A stretch of 64,000 bases of DNA from Gavia stellata (taxonomy: Eukaryota > Chordata > Aves > Gaviiformes > Gaviidae), in the NCBI RefSeq assembly GCF_030936135.1, contig NC_082596.1, forward strand, positions 1,030,155 through 1,094,154, given 5' to 3'. Shown here piece by piece: positions 1 to 10,944 of the stretch (position 1 is its first letter; every line of letters begins with the position of its first letter). The notes below the pieces were generated by a model, which was not told where the DNA came from, made no database searches, and was given only the letters and a program-made list of their open reading frames with translations. A program made the position numbers and the translations under genes.

Positions 1-744
1 GGCTTTTAATTAGCGATTTCCATCGACAAAAGCACAGCTGCTAATTAAATCGGGGATGGAAATGAGCAGCAAAGCCTGCCTGGGCAGAAATCAGCCCCGG
101 GCAAGGGGTGCTGAGGGCAGGAGCAGGACTGCCGCTCCCCAGCAAAGGGGTACGCGCTCCTCGTTAGCTGCCAGAAGTCGTCAAGCCCCGGCTGGTTTGG
201 AAGCGGGATGGCACGAGCTCGCCCGGCTTCAGCAAACAAAGCAGGCGGCGGGGAGAGGATCCCCGGGGCCAAACGCTTCCGGGGCTCGTGAGGCAGAGCT
301 CAGCCCCGGATCCATGTTGTGGATTTCGAGGGAGAATCGGGAGTCCAAGGTCACAGCCACCAGATTTGGAAAGAAAAAACCCCGGAGAGCTGGAGAGCGA
401 AGGCTCCCTGCGCACTAAACCCAACGTCGAGCCTTATTAACGACAGCTAATAAGCACCCGTCGTTATCGGCCGTGACTAGAAAAATCAAAGCCCGGCTTT
501 AAAGCCTCTGACGCAGGCGGGGAAAGATAAATGCTTTGCTGCTGCCAAGAGCAGCGCTCTGCAGATGAAGGCGCCAACAGAGCCAGAAACCTCCATGGAG
601 AGTCCCACAAGCGCGGCTCATTCCCTAGGGATTCTCCGTTCCAGCACAGATTCAGCGGATGGGAAGTTTTAGGCTCACGCTCCTTTCGGAGAGCGAGGGC
701 CATGCCGCCTACCCTTCGCTTTCTTCCTTTCGGCGGCGTCCCAC
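1..744 (-). other. RECQL4 intron (downstream of last visible exon)
   Basis: This stretch follows the 5' splice site of the last visible RECQL4 exon. I searched the minus frames for the next expected helicase block (the region with the AYHAGM-type motif and the QAVGRAGRDG-type motif VI) and found neither, so the remaining exons should lie left of the window. The short reading frames here have no family resemblance. No repeat or RNA gene is recognised. Confidence 0.6.
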
Positions 745-3700
745 CCCGGCTCCCTGGCTCCGGCAGGTTCCTTGAGCGGCATTCCTTGGAGGCAGGTCCG
801 GATGAGCGCCGCGATGCGAGCCGTCTCCTCCCGCCGCGTGCAGTAGACGATGATGGAGTCCAGGCACCCGAAACGCTCCCCTTGCAGCAGGGAGATGAGG
901 GCCTGCGGGCAGAGAAGGGGGCGAGGGTCCCCCAAAAAAGCTGGGGACCTTCTCTCCTACAAGATCCACCCCGAATCCAGCGTCAGAGCACCAAATCCCA
1001 TTTCTTTAGGTCCACCCTCGTCCCTACCTGATCCCTGTCCCTGTCCATCGAGACGGAGAGGCGCAGGTTTGGGGGCACGGCGGCGGAGCGCACCGTTATC
1101 CCTTCCTCCGCCGGGATGCCGAGGTGTTGGGCCACGTCCCGTGCCGTGGCCAGGGTGGCGGTCGCCGTCAGCCCCAGGAAGCAGCGCACGCCCAGGCGAT
1201 CCCGGAGAACCTGCCAAGAGGAGGGAAAAATAAAAAGAAGCGGGAGTCTGATGTCCCTCCTCACCCCGCTGGGATATCTCCCCTCGGGATGCGCTTCCCC
1301 CCTGCCTCGCACCTTGCAGAGCCGCAGGTAGCAGGGACGGAAGTTGTGGGACCACTCGGAGACGCAGTGAGCTTCGTCGATGCAGGCGAAGGCCACGGCC
1401 GGCAGGCGATCGGCGGAGGGCAGGCAACTGGATCCCGATCCGATTCCCCCAACCAGGGCCTCGGGGGACAGCAGCAGCACCTGCACCTTGCCCTGCCTCA
1501 CCTGCACCGGGAAAGCCGGAGCAGGGAGCACCGGATCAGGGAGGAGAGCGGCACATGGGGTGCTTTACCCGCTCTCCCAGGGGAACAGCCTGGCCGGGAC
1601 CTGGCACCGCCGCCGTCCGGCACTGCCCTCACCGGGATCACACAGCTGCACGGGCATGGTGGTGCCGGGATGCATGCACGGTTCTCCCCGGAGATTTTGG
1701 AGCCCCCAGTCCCTCACCTTCTCCATCACCGCTTCCCGCTGGGCTTTGGTCATGTTGGAGTGGATGCAGACGGCCTTCAGGCACGGCGGCAGCCCCGAGA
1801 CCTGGAAGCGAAGCCCGTCACCCACCCGTGCGCAGCCACCCTGGCCTCCGGTGATTTGGGGGGGAACCCCCCTCGGACACCCACCTCCCCGTTTCAGGTG
1901 CACGCGAGCCTTTAACCGCAGCAACGCGCACCCGACAGCGCCTGAACAGGGGTTGGGATGGGAGAAGCGGGACATCCGAGCGGTACCTGGTCATCCATCA
2001 GGGACACCAGTGGGGAGACGACCAAGGTGATGCACTTGGAGCGCTTGTGGTAGAGGTAAGCGGGGAGCTGGTAGCAGAGGGATTTGCCCATCCCCGTCGA
2101 TAACACCACCAGCGTGGACAGGCCTGGCAGAAGGAGGGGTTGGGGACTTAGTTTGGGGACAACCCGGCCACCCGGCACAGGAGGGGCTCACGGGGAGCCC
2201 AAACTCCGCGGAGGAAGGGAGGTCGTGGGGGAAACAAACCCACCTGAGAGGATCCTCATGACAGCCAGCTCCTGGCCCGGGCGGAAGGAGCTGTAGCCCA
2301 GCGCCTTCAGAGCCTGAAACACCTCCTCCGGGGTCTCTGCCGGGGAAAGGAGACGCGGTCGGGGCGGGACCGGAGGGGCCAAACCCAGCCGGCCCCGCTC
2401 AGAGCGCCTCAGGGAGCCGTACCTCGCACCTTCCCCTCCGGCCCCAGGCTGTAGAGGGGCTCCATGGGCGCAGGGGGAGCGGGCGGCTCGTATGCCGGCC
2501 TCTGCACATCCAGGTAAGTCGTCGCCTCCAAAATCTTCTCCGATCTTTCCCGGTCGCTGCCTCCAATCTCTGCTGGGGATGAAGGCAGCAATCGAGCTTT
2601 TCCTACCCTGCCTGGACACGCTCCGCCACGCCGGAGCAAGCGCAGTGAGCCTGCCTGTGTATTTTAGGCTGGCGTTCCCGGAGGAGACGCATCCCGGCAC
2701 AAACCCGGGCTGCCAAAGCCACCTTTTGATCCCAGGCAAACCATCCCAGGAGCACAAACAAACTTCTCAGGGGGAAAAGGAAACAATTCCACGTCTCCGG
2801 GAGTTCATCCCGGAGCTAGCCACAGCGTGTCAGTGGAGAGTGAGGCGAGCCGGCAGGCCGGCAAGCCACGGGGCCTCACCGGAGAGCTCTCGGCAGACGG
2901 TGTTGGTCCTGCGAGCTACTTCTTCCAGCGTGGGCAGGGGAGCCTCCTCCTCTTCATCGGCGTGGCCGCTCTCCTCCGGCAGCAGGCCGGCAGCCGAACC
3001 TGCAGGCGAGAAGCGGGTCCCTTCTCTTCTTAAACTCACTGTAAAGAAACCGCCTCATCTTTTCACCCTCTTCCCACAAGTTATTATCCCTGAAAATCCA
3101 ACAGCGGAGAGAAGCCGCAGGGAGGTGGGGAAAGCCCGACCGATGTCTCCCATCCTCCAGCCTCCGCTGCGGCACAGCCAGAGCCAAACCCGGCCCATGG
3201 CTTTGCCAAACAAACCCCGTAATCTGGCGTCAGAGCGTTACCTCGGCCCCGGCACGCCGATGCCCAGTGGCCCATCCCACCGCACGCGAAGCAGACGTCT
3301 GAGCTTCGCTCGACGGATCCGCCGCCTCCTCCGAACCGCTCCGCCTTCTTCTGCCACTTCTGCTTCCACACCTGCGAAGCGGGACCGTCTCCCGTTACTT
3401 TTATGCTTTTATTTTTAAATAAAAGTATATTTTATTACGTTATACTTCACCCCAGCCCCGGTGTTTTACCAAAGCGCTGCATAAACACGCCAAGCTTTAA
3501 AAAATAAAGGTAATTTTTTGCCAGCTGATGCTCGCCTCCCCCAGGGATGATCCCGAAGGACTTCACATTAATTAAAGGGGAGATATTAAAAAAATGCTAG
3601 GTTTCTGTTGCAGAACTGAAGCAGAAAAGGCCGAGAAGTTGGGCAGCAGCAGGAAGGGCAGGGAGCTGAGCCATGCCTCCTGCCCGCGCCGCTTTCCTGC

Positions 3701-6700
3701 GCGGTGACAGAGCTGGGGACGACTCAAAAATAAAGATAAATTAACTAAAAAGTAAAACACGGAAATTCAAAGAACAACACGAAGACGAACGAGAGCTGGA
3801 AGAGTTTTAAATTCATCCTGGACTGGATGAATTGAAATTTGGCTAGAAACAGGTTCGGCGGTGAGAGCGGGCGAGCAGGGCGGTCCCGTCCGGCGGGAGG
3901 TTTTCGGCGATGCGCCGGGAGATGCCGGCGGCGCCGAGGCAGCCGCCGGGCAGGACGTTACCTGCTTGCGAAGGCGATTTCCTCGCAGGGCGTAACCTCG
4001 GACGTGAGATTTCTTCTTCAGGTTAAGCCTGACGAAGTTGCCGCCTCTCTGCGGAGGTGCTCTGCGGGGAGAGAGGTTGGCTGGGAACCCCTTTGCCACG
4101 GCTCGGGGGGCCACGGGGTCCCCATCCGCCCCCCCACCAGTGCACCCAGGAGCCGGCAGAGCCCCAGCACCCTGCCCGCAAAACGGCTTTGAGGGAAATA
4201 ATCTTGAAATCTTTCATCCCTTAAACAAGACTGAAGGCGATGTAGACACCCGGGGAGAGGCGAAAGGCGTGCAGGGCGTAATCACGTAAGAAAATCAGGC
4301 TAAAAACCCCGAAAGCTTATTCTTTCCCCCCCAAAATTCCTGACAACACAAAGGAGGAGGAATTATGGAAAAAGCAGCTCGCTATTTATAAAAATGGATA
4401 GAAAAAAGCCCCCTTGGCTCCCTCAGCATCCTCTTCCAACCACGTTTCGGCACGTTCGAATGCCACGAGGCATCGCCGCAGCCCGTGTTTGATTGGGTTT
4501 AATTACCGGGTTCGTTTCCAAGAGGAAACGCTGGCGGGACTTGAAGGGCTCCGGCAACGTCCCCCCCCGGGGAGTCTGAAGCGAGCCGTGAGCTACGCCG
4601 AGGCAGGCGAACCTGCGGCAGAGCGGCCGGCAGCGCCGCCGGCACACCGACATTGCCGGGGAGGTGGCAGGACCTACCTGGCAGCGACAGCTCTGCAGGT
4701 GGGTCTGGGCTTCTCCTCCTCCTCCTCCAACTCCCCCAGGATGTTTTCCGCGGGATCCAACACCTTCACCTTCTCCTTTTGGGCTGTGACGTGCTCTTCC
4801 TCCTCCTTTTCTTCCTCCTCGCTCTGCTTCAGCCCGCCGGCAGCGCCAAACGCTCCCTCGGCCGAGCCTCGGCGGCATCGCCTGAGCTTCGTGGGAGCCG
4901 CCGCGCCATCTCCATCTCCACGTGGCCTTTTCCTCCCGGAATCTCCCACTGAAGGTTCCCTACTACCCGCCTCCTGCTCCGGAGGGGCCCAGCCGACCTC
5001 TCCCTGCTCCCCCTCCTGCGCGGCAGCCAGCATTGTCCCTTCGTCCCCGGGTGTCCCCTGGCACCTCTGCAGCCAGGCGGGATCCAGCGAGCCCAGTCTC
5101 CGCGTCACCGTCTGCTTCAGCTGCTGGAATTTATTTGGCGTCGGCGGCGGAGGGGGCTTCAACCCCGCAGAGAGGATGATGGGGGTCAGCCCCGACACTG
5201 AGGGAGGAAGGAGGAGATCTCCCGGCTCGCCTCCCTCGCTCCGCGATGCCTCCGCAGGTGCCGGGGACGTGGCTTTGTCACCGGTCCCTGAATTCTTCTG
5301 AAGCCTGGGGACAGCCGGGGTCCTCCTGGGAGTCGGGGTTCTCCTCGGGGTCAGGGGCGTCTCCTGGGGACAGGGATAAGGACGGACGGGGGTCAGATCA
5401 TCCACCGAAACGCCACACACCACCTCCAAACCAAACGGGACCTTCGCCGGCGTTTGCAGGTGCTCTCCACCCCCAGCTCCCACCCTCTGCTAACAGCGAG
5501 GGGCTCCGGCAGGAGGGGGTTGCCATTTTGGGGGGGCTCTGGCAGAAGCGGGGGGAAAAAAGGTCGCAAGCAGCTTCAGGAGAAGCATCTCTCGGTGCCA
5601 CAGCACCGATCCACAGCCCTGACCTTGCCGGCAGCGCCAAGGTTGGATTTCAGCTTCATCCCGTAGTACTGCGCCGAGGCTTTCGGCATGGCATGGCCGC
5701 GGCGACTCAGCCCGGGGGTTTTCGGCTGCCGGTTCAGGTGTGCGCCCCAACAACCGGAGTCGGGCACCTGCAATGACACCGCAAACCCTTAAATCCAAAC
5801 CACGAAATCCCCAAACCGTGAATCCTATCGTGAAGACGAACTCCGATACCACCAAGAGGAGAAAGAAGCTGGAGAACAAGCACGATATTATCACACCGCG
5901 GTGTCTTCCAGCTTCAAGCAGCACACCCAGCGCGTTTTGGGGTGAAAAACGCAGCCCTGGGGCATTTATCGCTTCGCCCCAAGCACAAGGGCTGGCTCGA
6001 TCGTTGCCTCGTTAAGAGGCTGGTTAAAACGAGGCCGGGCTTTCAGCAGCCTGGATGCCGGCGAGCGTAAAGCGTGTGACGGATTGCAGGCGTTCGATTT
6101 TCCACCCCCACGGCGTCCTTATACGCTGTGTTTGGGGTGTGTTATTCTCCCGCTACGTCAAAAATAGGTGTGATATGGTGTTAAGTAGGTAATTTTCCCT
6201 GCAAAGGTCAAATAAATCCCTTTATAAACAGGCAGGACGAACAGGGCTTTGCCTGAAGCAAAGGACAAACCAGAAACACCCCGAAGCGCTCGCATCAAGG
6301 GCAAATCTCGGGGGTTCGAGGCTCCCGGAGACAAAACCCAAGGCCGAAAGTGGGGTTTCTGCGCTACCTGCTCCGCGGCTGGGGTCTCCTGGGCTGCCGG
6401 TTGGCAGGAGGGGCTGAGCTGGGAGGGATCCGACTCCTCTCTCTGCCGCTTGATCATCTTGTACTCCTTGTAGAGCCCTGCGACAGATCGTCAAGGCGGG
6501 TTTTTGGCACATCTGGTACTTACCGGAAAACCCCAGCAGTTCCCACACCGAGAACCATCCGCGCGCGCCACCAAAGATCCCTCCCCGGCGTCAAACCATC
6601 CCGATGACGAGGGCCCGGCTCGGCGCGAGGGGCACCCACGAAGCACCCGCAGCTCCGGCCGAGCGCTCCAGCTGCCCGTGGGGGGGGCCCAGCACCACCC

Positions 6701-8141
6701 GGGACCCTAAAATATGTCCCCCGTGGGGCGGGGGGGGTGGTGGTAGGGCTGCCACTCACGCCTGGTGTCCTCCGGAGCCGCCTCGATGTCGGCCTGCAAG
6801 GAAAACGGGTGAAGAGATAGTTATTTCAGGCTACGGAGCAAATGATTGTTATTTTCCGCTACCGTAGAAGGAGAAAGGGCTGTTATTTTTTTGCCGTTTT
6901 GGGGTTTTTTTGGGTTTTTTTAAAGAAAACTGGGGTTGGGGCAGCGTCACGCTTGTTCCTGACTCCAGGATGTCTGTTCTCCTGCGATTCCTTTAGGCAC
7001 AAGATGAGCCTTATAGGAATGCCTTATGGAAACACGTTATAGGAACGCCTTGTGGAAGCGCCTTATGGAAGCGCCTTAGGGAAACGCCTTACGGGAACGC
7101 CCTATGGGAACGCCTTATGGGAGCACCCTATGGGAACGCCTTATGGGAACGCCTTATGGGAATGCCTTATGGAAACAGCTTATAGGAATGCCTTATGGAA
7201 ACGCCTTAGGGAAACACCTTATAGGAATGCCTTATGGAAGTGTCTTATAGGAACGCCTTAGGGAAGCGCCTTATAGGAACGCCTTAGGGAAGCGCCTTAT
7301 AGGAACGCCTTAGGGAAGCGCCTTATGGAAATGCCCTATGGAAGCGCCTTATGGAAACGCCCTATGGAAGTGCCTTATGGAAGCGCCTTACGGAAGCGCC
7401 TTATAGGAATGCCCTATGGAAATGCCTTATAGGAATGCCTCATGGAAGCGCCTTATGGAAACGCTCTATAGGAATGCCTTATGGAAGCGCCTTATGGAAA
7501 CGCCCTATAGGAATGCCTTATGGAAGCGCCTTATAGGAATGCCTTAGGGAAGTGCCTTATGGAAACGCCCTATGGAAGTGCCTTATGGAAACGCCCTATG
7601 GAAGCGCCTTACAGGAATGCCTTATAGGAACGCCCTATGGAAACGCCTTATAGGAATGCCTTATAGGAACGCCCTATAGGAATGTGTTATGGAAGCGCCT
7701 TATAGGAATGCCTTATGGAAGCGCCTTATGGAAATGGCCTATAGGAATGCCTTATGGAAGCGCCTTATAGGAATGCCTTAGGGAAGCGCTGTCAGGCGCT
7801 TCCAGGGAAGCCTCTCTTGGCTTTAACGCTGTGGAAAAGGGGCTACAGGGCGAGGCAGGGCGGCTGCTGGGCTGACAGCCGGTGCAGTGACCCCAGCGAG
7901 GCCGGTAAACGGAGCAGCCCTCCCCGCGGGACACCCGTCAGGTGTCCCCGACCCACCCGGGCGCAGGCCAGAGCCCACCGCCAGCAGCCGGCCGGGAAAA
8001 GGGGCTCGATCCCGGGGAAGGGCCCCTCTCCCATGGGCCTCCCCCGCCACCGGGCACCTGGCTGGGCTTCCTCCGCCGCTCCCGGAGGAAAGCCGCCTCC
8101 CACCGCTTCAGCAGGGCCTTCACCTCCCGCTGCCGCTCCAT
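745..8141 (-). CDS. RECQL4: RECQL4, ATP-dependent DNA helicase Q4 (5' two thirds, partial)
   Basis: RecQ-family 3'-5' helicase with an Sld2-like N-terminus, acting in replication initiation and DNA repair (family knowledge). Fifteen coding exons, high to low: 8058-8141, 6760-6793, 6368-6477, 5624-5767, 4678-5363, 3962-4061, 3242-3371, 2880-2999, 2423-2569, 2244-2336, 1987-2123, 1718-1801, 1313-1501, 1028-1210, 745-902. All are flanked by AG/GT on the minus strand and codon phases agree throughout, giving about 799 residues. The start [18 protein letters not shown] matches the family N-terminus and has a strong Kozak context (GCCATGG). Later landmarks are [37 protein letters not shown], a CCHC knuckle, Walker A STGMGKS (Lys about 563), [14 protein letters not shown] (about 665-668), FLGLTATAT, and [11 protein letters not shown]. 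The donor of the last exon (743-744) is the least certain. The C-terminal third is outside the window. It is head-to-head with LRRC14. Confidence 0.95.
1313..1501 (-). CDS. RECQL4: RECQL4 exon with DEAH box (helicase motif II)
   Basis: This 63-codon exon encodes [11 protein letters not shown], then [24 protein letters not shown] is the Walker B Mg-ATP motif, and the aromatic-rich stretch after it is typical of RecQ proteins. Exon 1028-1210 continues with [19 protein letters not shown] (motif III) and [11 protein letters not shown]. Exon 745-902 starts helicase lobe 2 with [19 protein letters not shown]. Confidence 0.93.
1987..2123 (-). CDS. RECQL4: RECQL4 exon with Walker A (helicase motif I) and Ia
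   Basis: It encodes [20 protein letters not shown] and then [14 protein letters not shown]. The GKS lysine (about residue 563) binds the ATP phosphates in this family. The motif reads STGMGKS, where human has PTGAGKS. Upstream exon 2244-2336 supplies the Q-motif region ([19 protein letters not shown]). Confidence 0.93.
3242..3371 (-). CDS. RECQL4: RECQL4 exon with CCHC zinc knuckle
   Basis: This 130-nt exon encodes [18 protein letters not shown] and then [14 protein letters not shown], a complete C-X2-C-X4-H-X4-C zinc knuckle (Cys at about residues 413, 416 and 426; His at about 421). Such knuckles bind nucleic acid. As I recall it, the human protein has lost the second cysteine here. The exon is phase 0 in and phase 1 out. 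Confidence 0.9.
4678..5363 (-). CDS. RECQL4: RECQL4 large N-terminal exon (Sld2-like region)
   Basis: This 686-nt exon covers roughly residues 125-353. It starts in phase 0 after CCCCAG and ends in phase 2 at a GTAGGT donor. It carries the conserved block [19 protein letters not shown] followed by disordered, Glu-rich sequence with two acidic runs (EEEEKEEEE and ELEEEEEK). The next exon (3962-4061) restores the frame and encodes [15 protein letters not shown]. Confidence 0.9.
7009..7788. repeat. 13-bp minisatellite in RECQL4 intron 1
   Basis: About 60 tandem copies of a 13-bp unit, of the type GCCTTATGGAAGC / GCCTTATAGGAAC / GCCCTATGGAAAC. Only a few positions vary. Each unit has a GGAA core. 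The open frames here follow the 39-bp (three-unit) codon period and are not genes. Confidence 0.95.
8058..8141 (-). CDS. RECQL4: RECQL4 coding exon 1
   Basis: It encodes 28 residues from the initiator Met to KPSQ and ends in phase 0 at a GTGCCC donor. The basic amphipathic start is typical of the Sld2-like N-terminus. It is separated from the 34-nt exon 2 (6760-6793, [11 protein letters not shown]) by an intron holding the 13-bp array. Confidence 0.93.
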
Positions 8142-8460
8142 GGCGCCCGGAGCGGGGCCGGGACCCCGGGGCCGGTTCCCCGGGGGGGTTACGAGGCCTT
8201 CTGGGGGTCCGGCAGCCGCCCGGGGGGGACGCAGACGTCCGGGCCTCAGAGCGGCGGGAGAGCGAACCTCCCGCTCCTGCCGCGCCTCAGCCAATGGGAA
8301 AGGAGGGAACGGTGACGGACAGCAGCAGGAACCAATGGGCGAGAGAGGAGCGCTGGCGTCGCCGAGGAACGGCGTTGGGCCCGCCTTCCTTGGTGGGTCT
8401 CGCTCGCTGATTGGCGCGGGGCGGAGCAGGGCGGCAGCGCGCATGCCCGGAAGCGCGGCG
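8142..8460. promoter_or_regulatory. Bidirectional RECQL4/LRRC14 promoter with three CCAAT boxes
   Basis: This is the gap between the RECQL4 start codon (8141, minus) and the inferred LRRC14 first exon. It is very GC-rich and has CCAAT at 8291-8295 and 8332-8336 (plus strand) and ATTGG at 8410-8414 (the inverse orientation). No TATA box is seen. NF-Y-type CCAAT boxes in a CpG-rich, TATA-less head-to-head spacer are typical of bidirectional promoters. Human RECQL4 and LRRC14 are also divergent. Confidence 0.75.
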
Positions 8461-8514
8461 GGACCGGGGTGCAGCAGAGGGGCCCGGCGGAGAGTGGGGG
8501 GCTGCGGGCGTGCG
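8440..8514 (+). other. LRRC14: Inferred LRRC14 5' non-coding exon
   Basis: A good 5' splice site (GCG|GTGAGT) lies at 8514/8515, and the acceptor CCCGCAG lies at 10925 just before the LRRC14 start codon. The 5' end is not determined from sequence; 8440 is only a guess. Confidence 0.5.
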
Positions 8515-8522
8515 GTGAGTGG

Positions 8523-10735
8523 GCGGGGCCGGGGGGGGGGGGGGCTGGGATGGGGGTCTGGGGTTGGGGGGGCCCTGTGATGGGGGGGGCTGTGATGGGG
8601 GGCTGGGGTTGGGGGGGGCCCTGTGATGGGGGGGCTGAGTTAGGGGGGGCACTGTGATAGGGGTCTGGGTTTGGGGGGGGGCCCTGTGATGGGGGTCTGG
8701 AGTTAGGGGGGCCCTGTGATGGGGGGGGCTGTGATGGGGGGCTGGGGTTGGGGGGGCCCTGTGATGGGGGGGGCTGTGATGGGGGGCTGGGGTTGGGGGG
8801 GGCCCTGTGATGGGGGGGCGGAGTTAGGGGGGGCCCTGTGATAGGGGTCTGGGGTTGGGGGGGCCCTGTGATGGGGGGGGCTGTGATGGGGGGCTGGGGT
8901 TGGGGGGGGCCCTGTGATGGGGGGGCGGAGTTAGGGGGGGCCCTGTGATAGGGGTCTGGGGTTGGGGGGGGGCCCTGTGATAGGGGTCTGGGGTTGGGGG
9001 GGGCCCTGTGATGGGGGGAGGGAGTTAGGGGGGGCACTGTGATAGGGGTCTGGGTTTGGGGGGGGGCCCTGTGATGGGGGTCTGGGGTTGGGGGGCTGTG
9101 GGGGGGCCCTGTGATGGGGGGGCTGAGTTAGGGGGGTTGTGGGGGGGCCCTGTGATGGGGGGGCTGAGTTAGGGGGGGCACTGTGATAGGGGTCTGGGTT
9201 TGGGGGGGGGGCCCTGTGATGGGGGTCTGGGGTTGGGGGGCTGTGGGGGGGCCCTGTGATGGGGGAACTGGGTTAGGGGGGTTGTGGGGGGGCCCTGTGA
9301 TGGGGGGGCTGAGTTAGGGGGGGCCCTGTGATGGGGGACCGGGTTGGGGGGGGGGCTCTGTGATGGGGGGGCCGTGACGAGGGGTTTTGGGGGGCTGTGG
9401 GGGGGCCCTGTGATGGGGGGACTGGGTTTGGGGCGTTGGGGGGGGCCCTGTGATAGAGGGACAGGGTTTGGGGGGCTGGGGGGGGGGGGGGCCTGTGATG
9501 GGGGGGCCCCTGTGAAAGAGGTCGGGGTGGGGGGGGCCCTGTGATGGGGGGGCAGAGTTAGGGGGGGGCCTGTGATAGGGGTCTGGGTTTGGGGGGGGCC
9601 CCTGTGATAGGGGTCTGGGGTTGGGGGGGGCCCTGTGATGGGAGTCTGGGGTTGGGGGGCACCCTGTGATGGGGGGGCCGAGTTGGGGGGGGCCCTGTGA
9701 TAGGGGTCTGGGTTTGGGGGGCTGTGGGGGGGCCCTGTGATGGGGGGGGCTGGGTTAGGAGGGGCTCTTGTGATGGGGGGCTGGGTTTATGGCTTGGGGG
9801 GGGCCCTGTGATAGGGGTTGGGGGGCGGGGGGGGGCCTGTGATGGGGGGGCTGAGTTAGGGGGGGGCTCTTGTGATGGGGGGCTGGGTTTGGGGGCTTGG
9901 GGGGGGCCCTGTGACGAGGGGTCTGGGTTTGGGGGGCTGTGGGGGGGCCCTGTGATGGGGGGGCCGAGTTGGGGGGGCGCCCTGTGATGGGGGTCTGGGT
10001 TTGGGGGTTGGGGGGGCAGCCCTGTGATGGGGGGGCTGAGTTAGGGGGGGCTCTTGTGATGGGGGGCTGGGTTTGGGGGCTTGGGGGGGGGCCCTGTGAT
10101 GGGGGGCTGGGTTAGGGGTGCTGGGGGGGGGGCTGTGGTGGGGGCTGGGGGGCCCCCTGTGATGGGGGGGCTGGGTTGGGGCCCCGTGACGAGGGGGTCT
10201 GGGGGGCTGTGAGGGGGCCCTGTGCTGGGGGGGCTGGGTTAGGGGTCCCACTGATGGGGGGCTGGGTTAGGGGGGCTGTGGGGTGCCCCTTTGAGAGGGG
10301 CTGGGTTAGGGGTCCCACTGATGGGGGGCTGGGTTAGGGGGGCTGTGGGGTGCCCCTTTGAGAGGGGCTGGGTTAGGGGTCCCACTGATGGGGGGCTGGG
10401 TTAGGGGGGCTGTGGGGTGCCCCTTTGAGAGGGGCTGGGTTAGGGGTCCCACTGATGGGGGGCTGGGTTAGGGGGGCTGTGGGGTGCCCCTTTGAGAGGG
10501 GCTGGGTTAGGGGTCCCACTGATGGGGGGCTGGGTTAGGGGGGCTGTGGGGTGCCCCTTTGAGAGGGGCCGGGTTAGGGGTCCTGCCGTGGGGTTCCCTT
10601 TGGTGGGGGTCTGGTTTAGGGGTGTGGGGGGGTGCTCTTGTGCTGGGGGGCTGGGTTAGGGGTCCCACCATGGGGTGCCCCTTTGGTGGGGGGCTCTGGC
10701 CTCCTGCCATGTGGTCCCTTTTTTTTGGGGGGCAG
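8523..10735. repeat. G-rich minisatellite filling LRRC14 intron 1
   Basis: A 2.2 kb array of variants on GGGGGGCCCTGTGATGGGGG, GGTCTGGGGTTGG and GGCTGAGTTAGG. On the plus (LRRC14 sense) strand, runs of 4-10 G recur every 10-20 bp throughout; the other strand is almost free of G runs. Units of about 30-37 bp are combined irregularly. It starts within about 10 bp of the inferred LRRC14 5' splice site. Confidence 0.95.
10246..10580. repeat. 67-bp near-identical tandem block within the G-rich array
   Basis: The string TCCCACTGATGG recurs at 10246, 10313, 10380, 10447 and 10514, exactly 67 bp apart. The intervening sequence is nearly identical each time (CTGGGTTAGGGG twice per unit plus GTGCCCCTTTGAGAGG). 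This is the most homogeneous and probably the youngest part of the array. Confidence 0.93.
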
Positions 10736-10944
10736 GGGGGGTGTCTGCGTTAGGGGGTGCTGTGGGGCTGCCCCTACGCCGTGGGGTGAGCCCCTCTCTG
10801 CCAGACCCATGGGGCCGCGTTGTGCCCCCACAACCCCCGGCTGTGTGGGGCCAGCCGGGGGGGTCCCAGCGCTCCCCCCCCCCCCCGCCCCCCAACCTCA
10901 CCAACCCCCCAACTTCTGCCCGCAGCCCCTCGGCGCCGGGCGCC

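Noticed and set aside
7009-7788. CCTTATAGG words as possible SRF CArG boxes
   Set aside because: They have five A/T bases between CC and GG rather than the six required.
8246-9037. 263-codon Pro-rich minus frame at the RECQL4/LRRC14 promoter
   Set aside because: It is made by the G-rich array on the opposite strand and has no spliced or conserved content.
10246-10580. Evenly spaced repeats that could suggest a CRISPR array (also the 43-bp and 73-bp arrays)
   Set aside because: The whole period repeats, so there are no unique spacers, and the setting is a vertebrate intron.
10246-10680. True interstitial telomere
   Set aside because: TTAGGG occurs only as isolated copies within longer units and never as consecutive TTAGGG repeats.
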